DNA of 12,253 nt from SIG440 sp045648175 (GCA_045648175.1 JAZRNN010000037.1:1-12253), one strand, 5' to 3'; counted from the stretch's first letter, positions 1 through 7,183 are shown. A program made the numbers and translations. The notes: generated from the letters alone by a model not told the origin.

Positions 1-581
1 TGGTCACTGTGGAGCTGCAACTCTGCAGTGACTTTTTCTTTTCTCTTTGCTTCTTTAATTGTTGAAAGAACAAGATTTGTATTTTGTTCTGTTCCGGTTT
101 TGTAAGCAACGATACTGTTATCGTATAAATCTCTGATAACTGACAAGTACAATGTTCCTTGTTTAGTTTTGATATACGAAATATCTGTAACCCATTTTTG
201 ATTTGGTCGTTCAGCGTTGAAATCCCTATTTAACAAATTTGGATAACGATGTAGATGTTCGCCATAATTACGATATTTCTTTCTTCTGACAACGGATAAA
301 AGATTGTATTTCTGCATTACACGAAGTATTGTTTTGGGATTGTAGTGTACGCCTTGTCTTTCGAGCCATATATGTACTCTACGATATCCGTAAGTTTTGC
401 CGCAGTTTTCCTGACATTCGTTTATCTTTTCAGCAAGTGCCAAATCCTTTGCAGGTATATTCATTCTTTTTACATAGTCATAATATCCGCTTCTTGATAC
501 ATTAAAAAATCTGCACATTTCACTTATTGAATATTTATTCCTGTGACGATAGATAACCAAATATTTTACGCTTGTCCTCAC
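1..581 (-). CDS. IS3-family transposase OrfB (DDE integrase core), partial
   Basis: This is the catalytic part of the transposase, which cuts and joins the IS ends. The reading frame runs off the left edge after 193 codons. Residues about 1-60 contain an HTH_21-type segment (SISEMCRFFNVSRSGYYDY). Residues 60-100 hold the typical YGYRRVHIWL stretch. The rve fold begins near 120, with the first catalytic Asp in WVTDISYI (residue 133) and the second in LHSD (residue 193) at the window edge. The catalytic Glu is outside the window. The GTG used as start overlaps the orfA TGA (GTGA), so translation could restart there. The frame is also open about 40 bp upstream, inside orfA, so a -1 frameshift as in many IS3 elements is possible, but no A6G-type slippery run is present in the overlap. 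Confidence 0.9.
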   Translation of the reverse strand, partial: MRTSVKYLVIYRHRNKYSISEMCRFFNVSRSGYYDYVKRMNIPAKDLALAEKINECQENCGKTYGYRRVHIWLERQGVHYNPKTILRVMQKYNLLSVVRRKKYRNYGEHLHRYPNLLNRDFNAERPNQKWVTDISYIKTKQGTLYLSVIRDLYDNSIVAYKTGTEQNTNLVLSTIKEAKRKEKVTAELQLHSD

Positions 582-913
582 TTCCTTTCGATGAGCGAGA
601 GAAAATCCCGCATTAACTCATTTTCCATTTCCAATGATTTAATCTTTGCATCTTTGCGAGCAAGGATATATTTGAGTTCAGCGACCTTATCTTGTTCGGA
701 AACAATGTAGTCCTTCAGCGGTCTTCCTTTCCTTTTTAGTGCAATTCCGGCTGCAATTTTATCTTGTCTTCTGTTGTATCTTGTAATGAAGTTTTCGTAT
801 TGTTTTTTGCTAAATCCAAACTTCTCTTGTATTTGTCTTCCGGTTAAACCTTGTTCACGCAGTTCCATAATTTCTTTTTCATATTCTTGAATGTGTCTAT
901 AACTTCTTGGCAT
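578..913 (-). CDS. IS3-family transposase OrfA (helix-turn-helix)
   Basis: This 111-residue protein is the DNA-binding partner of OrfB. An N-terminal helix-turn-helix lies at about residues 14-48 (LREQGLTGRQIQEKFGFSKKQY). A basic stretch follows (RYNRRQ, KRKGRP), then a C-terminal coiled coil at about 75-108 with a leucine/methionine heptad pattern, the usual multimerisation zipper of IS3 OrfA proteins. The start is well supported: AGGAGG lies 7 bases upstream of the ATG. That ribosome binding site is one arm of a perfect inverted repeat (see 921-950). The gene ends in TGA overlapping the proposed GTG start of orfB. Confidence 0.9.
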   Translation of the reverse strand: MPRSYRHIQEYEKEIMELREQGLTGRQIQEKFGFSKKQYENFITRYNRRQDKIAAGIALKRKGRPLKDYIVSEQDKVAELKYILARKDAKIKSLEMENELMRDFLSLIERK

Positions 914-920
914 AAAAAAT

Positions 921-950
921 CCTCCTATGGTTTTATTATACCATAGGAGG
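921..950. terminator. IS hairpin: two-way terminator overlapping the orfA promoter and RBS
   Basis: CCTCCTATGG at 921-930 and CCATAGGAGG at 941-950 form a perfect 10-bp inverted repeat around a 10-base loop. On the plus strand the stem is followed by CTC and seven T. On the minus strand it is followed by A and six T. Either strand could therefore form an intrinsic terminator. The minus-strand 3' arm contains the AGGAGG ribosome binding site of orfA, so a long transcript entering from topA would also hide that site. The sequence shows the structure; the function is inferred by analogy with insertion sequences whose ends block incoming transcription. Confidence 0.75.
935..943 (-). promoter_or_regulatory. 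Extended -10 promoter of the IS transposase
   Basis: On the minus strand TGG is followed directly by TATAAT, a perfect TGn extended -10 element, located in the loop of the inverted repeat. No good -35 hexamer lies 16-18 bases upstream, which extended -10 promoters can do without. Initiation would fall near 928, inside the downstream arm, so the native transcript lacks the upstream arm and leaves AGGAGG free. Confidence 0.65.
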
Positions 951-960
951 CTCTTTTTTT

Positions 961-989
961 CTATTGTCCGTTTTTACTGGACCTGTTCA
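961..989. repeat. Terminal inverted repeat of the IS (orfA-proximal end)
   Basis: Read on the minus strand, the segment starts TGAACAGG and contains CGGACA about 20 bases in, which matches the general form of IS3-family ends. The partner repeat is outside the window, so its length and exact edge cannot be checked. Position 989 as the outer base is a best estimate. Confidence 0.55.
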
Positions 990-1013
990 TTATATGCTGA
1001 ACTCTTTTTATAC

Positions 1014-3155
1014 TCAATCACTATTTTTCTTATTTTTTGCAGGTATTTCCTCGTATTTGCAGTCTTCATTAAAGCAGACATGCTTAATGGGGCCACGGCC
1101 ACGGAAGGGGCGTTTTTTCATCAATATGCCACCGCATTCAGGACACTTCATATTAGTTGGCTCATCCCATGATATAAAGCAGTCTGTTCCTTTTTCACAA
1201 GTGTAATATTTTGCTCCCTTTTTAGACTTTTTAACCTGTACATTACTGCCGCAGTTGGGGCAAAGGGCGTCAATTTCTTCAACAATTGACTTGGTGTTTT
1301 TACATTCGGGATAACCTGGACAAGCAAGAAACTTACCAAATCTGCCTTGCTTATAAACCATCATACGTCCGCACTTTTCACAAGCTACATCCGAAACTTC
1401 GTCCTGAACCTCAATCTTTCCTATTGCCTCCTCGGCATCAGCAAGAGTTTTCGCAAAGGGCGTATAAAAATCACCTATTATTTCCTTCCAGTCCTTGTCA
1501 CCTTCTTCAACGCTGTCCAGCTTTTGTTCCATATTGGCGGTAAATTCAACATCTACTATATTATTAAAATGTTCTTCCATCAAGTTGGTGACAATTATCC
1601 CAAGTTCTGTGGGATAAAGAGATTTGCCATCCCTTGCCACATAGCCACGGCTGCTGGTGATTGTAGTAATGGTAGGTGCATAAGTACTTGGGCGGCCAAT
1701 TCCGTCCTCCTCCATCTTTTTAACCAAAGATGCCTCAGTATATCTTGCGGGCGGCTGTGTGAAATGCTGTTTTGGCTCCACCTCTTTGGCAAGCAAGGTC
1801 TGACCTTCAGTGATTGAAGGAATCTTACCTTCCTTTTCTTCTGCAAAATCCTGACCCTCAACATAAATTGCCATAAAGCCGTCAAACTTCACATTTGCAC
1901 CGGTTGCCTTAAGAAGATACTCGCCGGTTGTAATGTCTGCCTGAACAGTATCCATAACTGCATCAGCCATCTGGCTTGCAAGAAATCTGTTCCAGATAAG
2001 CTTATATAGTTTATATTGGTCAGCCTTAAGAGAGGCTTTGATTTTCTCGGGCTCAAACTCCATAGATGTGGGACGGATAGCCTCGTGAGCATCCTGAGCC
2101 GATTTTTTTGAGCGGTAGAATTTAGGCTTAGCTGGAACATACTCTGCCCCAAATCTGTCACCGATATATTTGCGGCATTCCGCCTGTGCCTCTGTTGCAA
2201 TTCTTAAGGAGTCGGTACGCATATAGGTAATGAGACCAACACTGCCACTTCCCTTAATGTCAACACCCTCATAAAGCTGCTGAGCCGTTGCCATTGTACG
2301 CTTTGTGGTGAAGTTAAGCTTTCTGGCAGCTTCCTGCTGCAATGTGCTGGTTGTGAATGGCGGTGCTGTGTATCTTTTCTTTTCACTTCTTACAATTTTG
2401 CTTACTGTGTATGAAGAATCTTTCAGCTTTTCGGCGATACCTTCAACGGTTTTGCCGTCACTAAGTTTCATCTTCTTTGAATTCTTACCGTGAAATTTTG
2501 CAACAAAAGGCTTTTTGCCCTTTTCGTCGGTAAGCTTTACATTAATTGTCCAATATTCTTCTTCTTCAAAATTTTCTATTTCACGCTCGCGGTCAACAAT
2601 CAGCTTGGTTGCTACAGACTGTACTCTGCCTGCACTAAGGCCCTTTTTAACCTTTTTCCAAAGAAGGGGGCTCAGTTGATAGCCAACAATACGGTCAAGC
2701 ACACGTCTTGCCTGCTGAGCGTCAACCAAATCGCCGTCGATTGCCCTAGGCTTGGTAACCGCCTCTTTTACGGCTGTCTTTGTAATCTCGTTAAATGTAA
2801 TACGGCATTTATCCTGTGGGTCAATGTCCAAAAGATTTGCCAAATGCCATGATATTGCCTCACCTTCACGATCAGGGTCAGTTGCAAGGAATACTTTTGC
2901 AGAGTTCTTCGCATCCTTCTTAAGCTTTGTAATCAAATCACCCTTGCCACGGATTGTTATATACTTGGGTTCAAAGTCATTCTCCAAATCAACGCCAAGC
3001 TGACTTTTGGGAAGGTCACGCAAATGACCCATAGAGGCCGTAACCTCATACTTTGACCCCAGATATTTTTTTATAGTTTTTGCCTTTGCAGGCGACTCAA
3101 CAATAACAAGATTTTTCTTCTTGTCGGTTGACGTTTTTTCAACTGTTTTAGCCAT
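1014..3155 (-). CDS. topA: DNA topoisomerase I (type IA)
   Basis: The enzyme relaxes negatively supercoiled DNA by cutting one strand through a 5'-phosphotyrosine bond. At 713 residues it has normal length for a Firmicutes TopA. The Toprim domain covers about 15-120, with the catalytic Glu in LVIVESPAKA (E20) and the metal-binding DPDREGE motif at 93-99. GRVQS lies at 176-180, and the active-site Tyr is Y311 in GLITYMRTDS. Three C-terminal four-cysteine zinc ribbons occupy about 592-618, 632-659 and 671-699. An AGGTGAG motif precedes the ATG. The gene lies 20 bp after dprA and is probably cotranscribed with it. Its natural downstream neighbour is hidden behind the insertion sequence 24 bp past the stop. 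Confidence 0.98.
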   Translation of the reverse strand: MAKTVEKTSTDKKKNLVIVESPAKAKTIKKYLGSKYEVTASMGHLRDLPKSQLGVDLENDFEPKYITIRGKGDLITKLKKDAKNSAKVFLATDPDREGEAISWHLANLLDIDPQDKCRITFNEITKTAVKEAVTKPRAIDGDLVDAQQARRVLDRIVGYQLSPLLWKKVKKGLSAGRVQSVATKLIVDREREIENFEEEEYWTINVKLTDEKGKKPFVAKFHGKNSKKMKLSDGKTVEGIAEKLKDSSYTVSKIVRSEKKRYTAPPFTTSTLQQEAARKLNFTTKRTMATAQQLYEGVDIKGSGSVGLITYMRTDSLRIATEAQAECRKYIGDRFGAEYVPAKPKFYRSKKSAQDAHEAIRPTSMEFEPEKIKASLKADQYKLYKLIWNRFLASQMADAVMDTVQADITTGEYLLKATGANVKFDGFMAIYVEGQDFAEEKEGKIPSITEGQTLLAKEVEPKQHFTQPPARYTEASLVKKMEEDGIGRPSTYAPTITTITSSRGYVARDGKSLYPTELGIIVTNLMEEHFNNIVDVEFTANMEQKLDSVEEGDKDWKEIIGDFYTPFAKTLADAEEAIGKIEVQDEVSDVACEKCGRMMVYKQGRFGKFLACPGYPECKNTKSIVEEIDALCPNCGSNVQVKKSKKGAKYYTCEKGTDCFISWDEPTNMKCPECGGILMKKRPFRGRGPIKHVCFNEDCKYEEIPAKNKKNSD

Positions 3156-3175
3156 ATGCTCACCTATGCTCTATT

Positions 3176-4300
3176 TTAGTATTTAACAACAATAAATCTA
3201 TTACCGCTTTCCTGACGCAAGACGCCCCGTATACACAAAACTGTCAGTCTGGTATTCAGAACGTTTGGGGCAATCATGAGTTTTTCTGCCATCTCCTCAG
3301 CATCGGCAATGCCTCCGTGTTCGGCAATGAAATCAAGAATTTCCCTGTCGTCGTCCGAAAATCCTTCAAATCTTTTAACTTCCTCCTGCCTTGGTGGAAG
3401 ATTATTTTCAAAATACTCTGTCTTTGTTTCTTTATAATATTCAAGGGGTCTTGTAATTTTATCAACAATCATTGCGCCCTCACATATTAAACTGTTAGGT
3501 AGTTCTGCCATTTTTACCATCGGGTTACCGGGGACAGCAAAGACATCTCTATTATTTTCTGTGGCAAGCCTTGCAGTAATTCCCGTACCGCTTGCCAGCT
3601 CGCCCTCCACAACAACAGTCCCTTGTGACAAACCCACAACAATGCGGTTTCGTTGTTGATAAAAATACGGCTTAACAATTGTCCCAGGCGGACGCTCGGA
3701 AATAACTGTGCCACACTCCAATATCTCATAATACAGTTTTTGATTGCATTTTGGATAAATTGTGTCAACACTACCCGCCAGAACGGCAACAGTTTTGCCA
3801 CCCGCCTCAATAGCACCGCGATGCGCCTCGGCATCAATACCCTCTGCCATACCGCTTACCACCACTACGCCATCAACGGCAAGGCTTTTGCCTATTTCAC
3901 GTGCAACCGCCTTCCCCTGAAGTGTAGGCTTTCTGCTACCCACTATTGACACACACAAACTGGTATTCAGGTCTATTTTCTTGCCCTTTGCAAACAAAAT
4001 ACGTGGTGGAGAATTAATATGTCTCAAAGCTTCAGGATATTCCTCTGAGTTCTGCTCAATAATTCTTATGTCATTGTCGCTACAGTAATCAAGTATTTCC
4101 TGGGCACGCTTGAAATATTCAGCCTCGCCTATTCTGTCTGCCAGTTTAGAAGAAAGCCCCGCCTTAGTAAGTTTGAAACGGTCTGCCATATTAGAGGTGA
4201 ATCGTCTTCCCTTATCTTCAAACAAGACAACTGCCTTTTCAACTATTTCTGGCTCAAAATCACACATAGTGTGCAGCCACAATTCATACAAAATTTCCAT
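3176..4300 (-). CDS. dprA: DNA-processing protein DprA/Smf
   Basis: DprA binds incoming single-stranded DNA during transformation and loads RecA. It is conserved in many bacteria not known to be competent. The 374-residue protein has an N-terminal helical, SAM-like region (about 1-75). A Rossmann-like DprA core follows (about 80-285) with SIVGSRKPT at 118-126, VVSGMAEGIDAEAH at 147-160, RNRIV at 217-221 and a GELASGTGITA loop near 233-243. A C-terminal winged-helix domain occupies about 313-372. The start is the first ATG; its Shine-Dalgarno (GGAAA about 8 bases upstream) is weak. It follows the methyltransferase gene by 25 bp and precedes topA by 20 bp, the common Firmicutes order. Confidence 0.96.
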   Translation of the reverse strand: MEILYELWLHTMCDFEPEIVEKAVVLFEDKGRRFTSNMADRFKLTKAGLSSKLADRIGEAEYFKRAQEILDYCSDNDIRIIEQNSEEYPEALRHINSPPRILFAKGKKIDLNTSLCVSIVGSRKPTLQGKAVAREIGKSLAVDGVVVVSGMAEGIDAEAHRGAIEAGGKTVAVLAGSVDTIYPKCNQKLYYEILECGTVISERPPGTIVKPYFYQQRNRIVVGLSQGTVVVEGELASGTGITARLATENNRDVFAVPGNPMVKMAELPNSLICEGAMIVDKITRPLEYYKETKTEYFENNLPPRQEEVKRFEGFSDDDREILDFIAEHGGIADAEEMAEKLMIAPNVLNTRLTVLCIRGVLRQESGNRFIVVKY

Positions 4301-4325
4301 AATACTATTTCCAATAAATTACTTA

Positions 4326-5123
4326 CTATGCTCTGCAGTTTTTTATCCAATGCATAGCAATTCCTGCAGCTACAGCCGCATTAAGAGACTCCGCAAGCCC
4401 CTCCATTGTAATTTTTACGCGTAAATCCGAAAGTTCAAGCATCTGACTGCAGACACCGTGAGCCTCATTACCTATAACAAGGGCAGTTTTACCCCTGACT
4501 GAAAGTTGTTCAAGAATTGTTTCTCCTCCGGGAGTGGTAGATATCACAGAAAAGCCTTTCTTCTGTAATTCTTCAATGTCTGAAAGTTCACACCCGGTCT
4601 TGAATTTCATTCTGAAAACCGAACCCATAGTGGCTCGAACTGTTTTAGGACTATATATATCTGCACAGCCTTTCATAAGATATATTCCGTCAAAACCCAA
4701 CGCCTCAGCAGTTCTTATTACTGTACCCATATTGCCGGGTTCTGAAACGCCGTCAAGGATTACAACATCCCGCACATTTTCCGTTAAGGTAAATTCCTTT
4801 GCGGCCATATTTATAACTGTAAGAATTCCCTGCGGTGTATCGGTGTCGGATATATCAACAAAAATCTGTCCCGATACAACATAAACTTTATCGCATACAT
4901 TTTCGGCACAAGCAACTATCTCCGATTCTTTTTCAAAAAACTCGCGCGTCATAACAATGCAATAAACATCCTGCGGAACATATACAAACGCCTCAAGAGC
5001 AAGCTTTCTGCCTTCTGCCACAAACTTGCCTTGTTCAATGCGGTTATTTTTCTTTTTTAACGCCTTGATAAGTTTCAAGGTTTTGTTGTCTTTTCCGGTT
5101 ATCTCAACTATCATTTGCCCCAT
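4326..5123 (-). CDS. TrmH/SpoU-family RNA 2'-O-methyltransferase
   Basis: The protein uses S-adenosylmethionine to methylate a ribose 2'-OH, probably on rRNA; the exact nucleotide cannot be told from sequence. All three SPOUT knot motifs are present: SEPGNMGTVIRTAEALG at 127-143, ALVIGNEAHGV at 214-224, and ITMEGLAESLNAAVAAG at 238-254. The N-terminal 100 residues resemble the substrate-binding domain of RlmB/YsgA-like enzymes. Two starts are possible. The ATG at 5123 gives 265 residues. The ATG at 5114 overlaps the upstream TGA as ATGA and gives the usual short N-terminus (MIVEITGKDNK), so 5114 may be the real start. It is translationally coupled to the membrane protein upstream. Confidence 0.93.
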   Translation of the reverse strand: MGQMIVEITGKDNKTLKLIKALKKKNNRIEQGKFVAEGRKLALEAFVYVPQDVYCIVMTREFFEKESEIVACAENVCDKVYVVSGQIFVDISDTDTPQGILTVINMAAKEFTLTENVRDVVILDGVSEPGNMGTVIRTAEALGFDGIYLMKGCADIYSPKTVRATMGSVFRMKFKTGCELSDIEELQKKGFSVISTTPGGETILEQLSVRGKTALVIGNEAHGVCSQMLELSDLRVKITMEGLAESLNAAVAAGIAMHWIKNCRA

Positions 5124-5839
5124 CCCCAGGAAATCTGCCTTAGTTCTTTTTTGACTTTTCTCATGATAATTAAAGCAGCAAAAATAACTAATGCCTGAAT
5201 TGGAGCAAAGACTACATTGAATACTACTGTTTGTGAAATTGCATCTGCAATCTGATTTGTCATTACATCTCCGCGAACCATAGGAACCAGCAGAATATTA
5301 CTAACAATATTTACCATAAGTTTAGCCTTAAGGCACCTTATATACCTTGTTCTGTGGGCATAAATAACCCAGCCATAAAGCATACCGCTTATACCCGCAA
5401 TTAACATAGCACTGAGGTCAAACGTTTCACCCGGGTGCATGAGAAACGAAGTCACATACTGAATAATACCAAAAGCAGCTGCCAAAACGGGGCCAAACAG
5501 TTTTGCTGCAAGCGGCATCACAATAAGCCCAAAATTCAGTTCTAGTCCAGGACCGATTTTCATAGGTATTTCGGTAAGAATTGCATAAATAATCAACAGT
5601 ACTATTGCAGCAAAATAGTTGGACGGTTTTTTAAGCTTGCGCTTAATACGATGGCGTCTTACATAAACCATATAAAACAGCAATGCAAAAAACACAGCAA
5701 TGACCAATCTATCATTTATAATACTCATAACTCTAAGCACCGGATGCAGTTTAAATACAACAGGATTAAGCATTGCTTTAATATCTATCAACATACTGTT
5801 TATAACAGCAACGGGATTATAAATTTGTTCTTCAATCAT
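5111..5839 (-). CDS. ECF transporter S component, FolT (folate)-like
   Basis: This is a probable membrane-embedded substrate-binding subunit of an energy-coupling factor vitamin transporter. The 242-residue protein has about seven hydrophobic segments (near 44-62, 75-91, 100-116, 117-133, 141-161, 172-190 and 205-227). The middle resembles FolT-type proteins: LNFGLIVMPLAAKLFGPVLAA, then an HPGETFDLSAMLIAGISGMLYGWVIY stretch, with a basic loop after it. A roughly 40-residue amphipathic N-terminus and one extra membrane segment precede the six-helix core. GAGGGG lies 6 bases before the ATG. No EcfA, EcfA' or EcfT genes are in view, so it would use a shared module encoded elsewhere. The folate specificity is inferred from resemblance only. 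Confidence 0.75.
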   Translation of the reverse strand: MIEEQIYNPVAVINSMLIDIKAMLNPVVFKLHPVLRVMSIINDRLVIAVFFALLFYMVYVRRHRIKRKLKKPSNYFAAIVLLIIYAILTEIPMKIGPGLELNFGLIVMPLAAKLFGPVLAAAFGIIQYVTSFLMHPGETFDLSAMLIAGISGMLYGWVIYAHRTRYIRCLKAKLMVNIVSNILLVPMVRGDVMTNQIADAISQTVVFNVVFAPIQALVIFAALIIMRKVKKELRQISWGWGK

Positions 5840-5898
5840 AAATATCCCCTCAATTTAAGCTGTGGAAATTGCTCCAACGCTTAATTGTTTATTGTATT

Positions 5899-5932
5899 AA
5901 AAAGTTATACCGCAATTGCGGTATAACTTTTT
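5899..5932. terminator. Palindromic terminator after rplT
   Basis: A perfect 34-bp palindrome with 17-base arms is centred on CCGCAATTGCGG, begins 12 bases beyond the rplT stop and ends in a five-T run on either strand. It is a good intrinsic terminator for the infC operon, and its symmetry would let it work in both directions. Only about 60 bp separate it from the next start codon. Confidence 0.8.
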
Positions 5933-5944
5933 GCACATCAAATA

Positions 5945-6289
5945 TTATTTAACCTTTTCAACAAGCTTTGTGAAAGCTGTAGGGTCAGAAACTGCAATTT
6001 CAGCAAGCATCTTTCTGTTAATTTCGATACCATTGTTCTTGAGACCATTCATAAATCTGCTGTAGCTGATACCATTTGCACGAGCTGCTGCATTAATACG
6101 AGCAATCCAAAGTTGTCTGAAGTTTCTCTTCTTTTGCTTTCTGTCGCGATAAGCATAAGTAAGAGATTTCATAACTGCCTGGTTGGCTGTTTTAAAGAGT
6201 TTGCTCTTTGCGCCTCTGTAACCTTTTGCTAATTTCAATATTTTTTTACGTCTTTTTCTTGTGTGCATAGCACCTTTAACTCTTGCCAT
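5945..6289 (-). CDS. rplT: 50S ribosomal protein L20
   Basis: L20 is an early-assembling, 23S rRNA-binding protein of the large subunit. In Bacillus it also represses its own operon by binding the infC leader. The 114-residue product is highly basic and typical from end to end: MARVKGAMHTRKRRKKILKL, then the YRGAKSKLFKTA region and the RQLWIARINAAARANG segment, ending in a globular RNA-binding C-terminus. An AAGGAG Shine-Dalgarno supports the start. It is the last gene of the infC-rpmI-rplT operon and is followed by the palindromic terminator. Confidence 0.98.
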   Translation of the reverse strand: MARVKGAMHTRKRRKKILKLAKGYRGAKSKLFKTANQAVMKSLTYAYRDRKQKKRNFRQLWIARINAAARANGISYSRFMNGLKNNGIEINRKMLAEIAVSDPTAFTKLVEKVK

Positions 6290-6329
6290 GATAAAGACTC
6301 CTTTCTTATCTGAATCAATTATTACGGAA

Positions 6330-6362
6330 CACTCCGCTGTAAATCACTCCGCTCTCAGCGGA
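6330..6362 (-). repeat. Short repeats with alternative hairpins between rpmI and rplT
   Basis: CACTCCGCT occurs at 6330-6338 and again at 6345-6353. AGCGGA at 6357-6362 can pair with TCCGCT of either copy, giving a tight 6-bp stem with a 3-base loop or a longer-loop alternative. No T run follows, so this is not an intrinsic terminator. It lies about 40 bases before the rplT ribosome binding site. A role in rplT translation or mRNA processing is only a guess. Confidence 0.4.
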
Positions 6363-6398
6363 AATTTGCGACATAGTGCCGCAATCGAAAACTACCCT

Positions 6399-6596
6399 TT
6401 ATTTGTAGGGCATCATAGCCTTGATAGTAGCAGCATTTGCCTTTGCAAGATAACCTGCTCTTCTGAGCTTTCTTTTTCTCTTGGTTGTCTTCTTGTTAAG
6501 GATGTGGCTTCTGAACGCCTTACCTCTTTTAATTTTTCCATTCTTTGTAACTCCGAAACGTTTTGCAGCGCCTTTGTGTGTCTTAATTTTAGGCAT
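6399..6596 (-). CDS. rpmI: 50S ribosomal protein L35
   Basis: L35 is a small, very basic protein of the large ribosomal subunit. The 65-residue sequence begins MPKIKTHKGAAKRFGVTKNG, contains the GKAFRSHILNKKTTKRKRKLR core and matches the family in length. AGGAGA lies a few bases before the ATG. It sits between infC and rplT, the near-universal order, with 57 bp to infC and 109 bp to rplT. Confidence 0.98.
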   Translation of the reverse strand: MPKIKTHKGAAKRFGVTKNGKIKRGKAFRSHILNKKTTKRKRKLRRAGYLAKANAATIKAMMPYK

Positions 6597-6653
6597 CTTT
6601 CATTCTCCTTCCATAAATAACTTTTAAAGCTTTTGTCCTAACTGACCGAAGCC

Positions 6654-7169
6654 TTATGCCTTCTTGGGTGATACAAACATAGCCATATTTCTGCCCTCGA
6701 GTTTAATATCCTTTTCAACAACGCCAACTTCTGCCATTGCATCCTTCACTCTAAGAAGAAGTTCCTTACCGCTGGCACTGTGAGCAATTTCACGGCCGCG
6801 GAAGCGTACAGAAACCTTAACCTTGTCACCGGACTTTAAAAACTTGATTCCCTGATTAACCTTTGTCTGAAAATCGTGCTCGTCGATATTGGGGCTGAGA
6901 CGAACCTCTTTAATGTCAATAACTTTTTGGTTCTTTCTTTGCTCCTTTTCCCTTTTGGCAATCTCAAATTTGTACTTTCCGTAGTCCATAATTTTGCACA
7001 CGGGCGGTTTTGCCTGAGGCGCAATCTTAACAAGGTCAAGATTGTGCTTGTCAGCCATCGCAAGTGCATCCTTGCCTGAAACTACGCCAAGCTGTTCGCC
7101 CTCGGGACCGATAAGACGGACTTCTTTGTCTTTGATTTCTTCGTTAATCATCAACTCTTGCTTAGCTAT
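6654..7169 (-). CDS. infC: Translation initiation factor IF-3, likely AUA start
   Basis: IF-3 binds the 30S subunit, keeps it from joining 50S too early and rejects non-canonical start codons. The N-domain (INEEIKDKEVRLIGPEGEQLG to about residue 75, with KPPVCKIMDYGKYKFE), a lysine-rich linker and the C-domain (KEVRLSPNIDEHDFQTKV onwards) are complete. The preferred start is ATA at 7169-7167, with GGAGGT at 7183-7178, 8 bases upstream, giving 171 residues beginning (M)AKQELMINEEI, the usual family length. An in-frame ATG at 7241 would add 24 residues but falls inside the leader terminator stem. An ATG at 7151 would give a shorter protein without a ribosome binding site. Non-AUG starts in infC are an established autoregulatory device. 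Confidence 0.95.
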   Translation of the reverse strand: MAKQELMINEEIKDKEVRLIGPEGEQLGVVSGKDALAMADKHNLDLVKIAPQAKPPVCKIMDYGKYKFEIAKREKEQRKNQKVIDIKEVRLSPNIDEHDFQTKVNQGIKFLKSGDKVKVSVRFRGREIAHSASGKELLLRVKDAMAEVGVVEKDIKLEGRNMAMFVSPKKA

Positions 7170-7177
7170 ACCTAAAC

Positions 7178-7183
7178 ACCTCC
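7178..7183 (-). promoter_or_regulatory. Ribosome binding site that fixes the infC start
   Basis: GGAGGT on the minus strand, 8 bases before the ATA triplet at 7169. This spacing is optimal and points to ATA as initiator. The ATG at 7151 would be 26 bases away, which is too far. Confidence 0.75.

Larger units (their letters stand above)
1..989 (-). mobile_element. IS3-family insertion sequence, incomplete at window edge
   Basis: The element has the usual IS3 layout of two overlapping genes: orfA with a helix-turn-helix, then orfB with an HTH_21 region and an rve/DDE integrase core. The end upstream of orfA is placed at 989, because the minus strand there begins with TGAACAGG followed by CGGACA, resembling IS3-family terminal repeats that start with TG and carry a GGACA core. 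The distance of 76 bp from this end to the orfA start is normal. The other end, the second terminal repeat and the target duplication lie outside the window, so the boundary is inferred from one end only. IS150-like grouping is likely but not certain. The element reads in the same direction as topA and lies just downstream of it. Confidence 0.88.

Noticed and set aside
578..620. A6G-type programmed frameshift joining orfA and orfB
   Set aside because: No run of A or other strong slippery heptamer lies in the short region where both frames are open, so a GTGA restart is at least as likely; fusion is not claimed.
1286..1817. Plus-strand open frames opposite topA, and similar ones opposite dprA and the methyltransferase
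   Set aside because: They are antisense shadows of well-conserved genes, without ribosome binding sites or recognisable protein motifs.
5840..5898. Folate/THF riboswitch upstream of the FolT-like gene
   Set aside because: Only about 60 bases lie between the rplT terminator and the start codon, which is too short for known folate riboswitches, and no matching conserved motif is visible.
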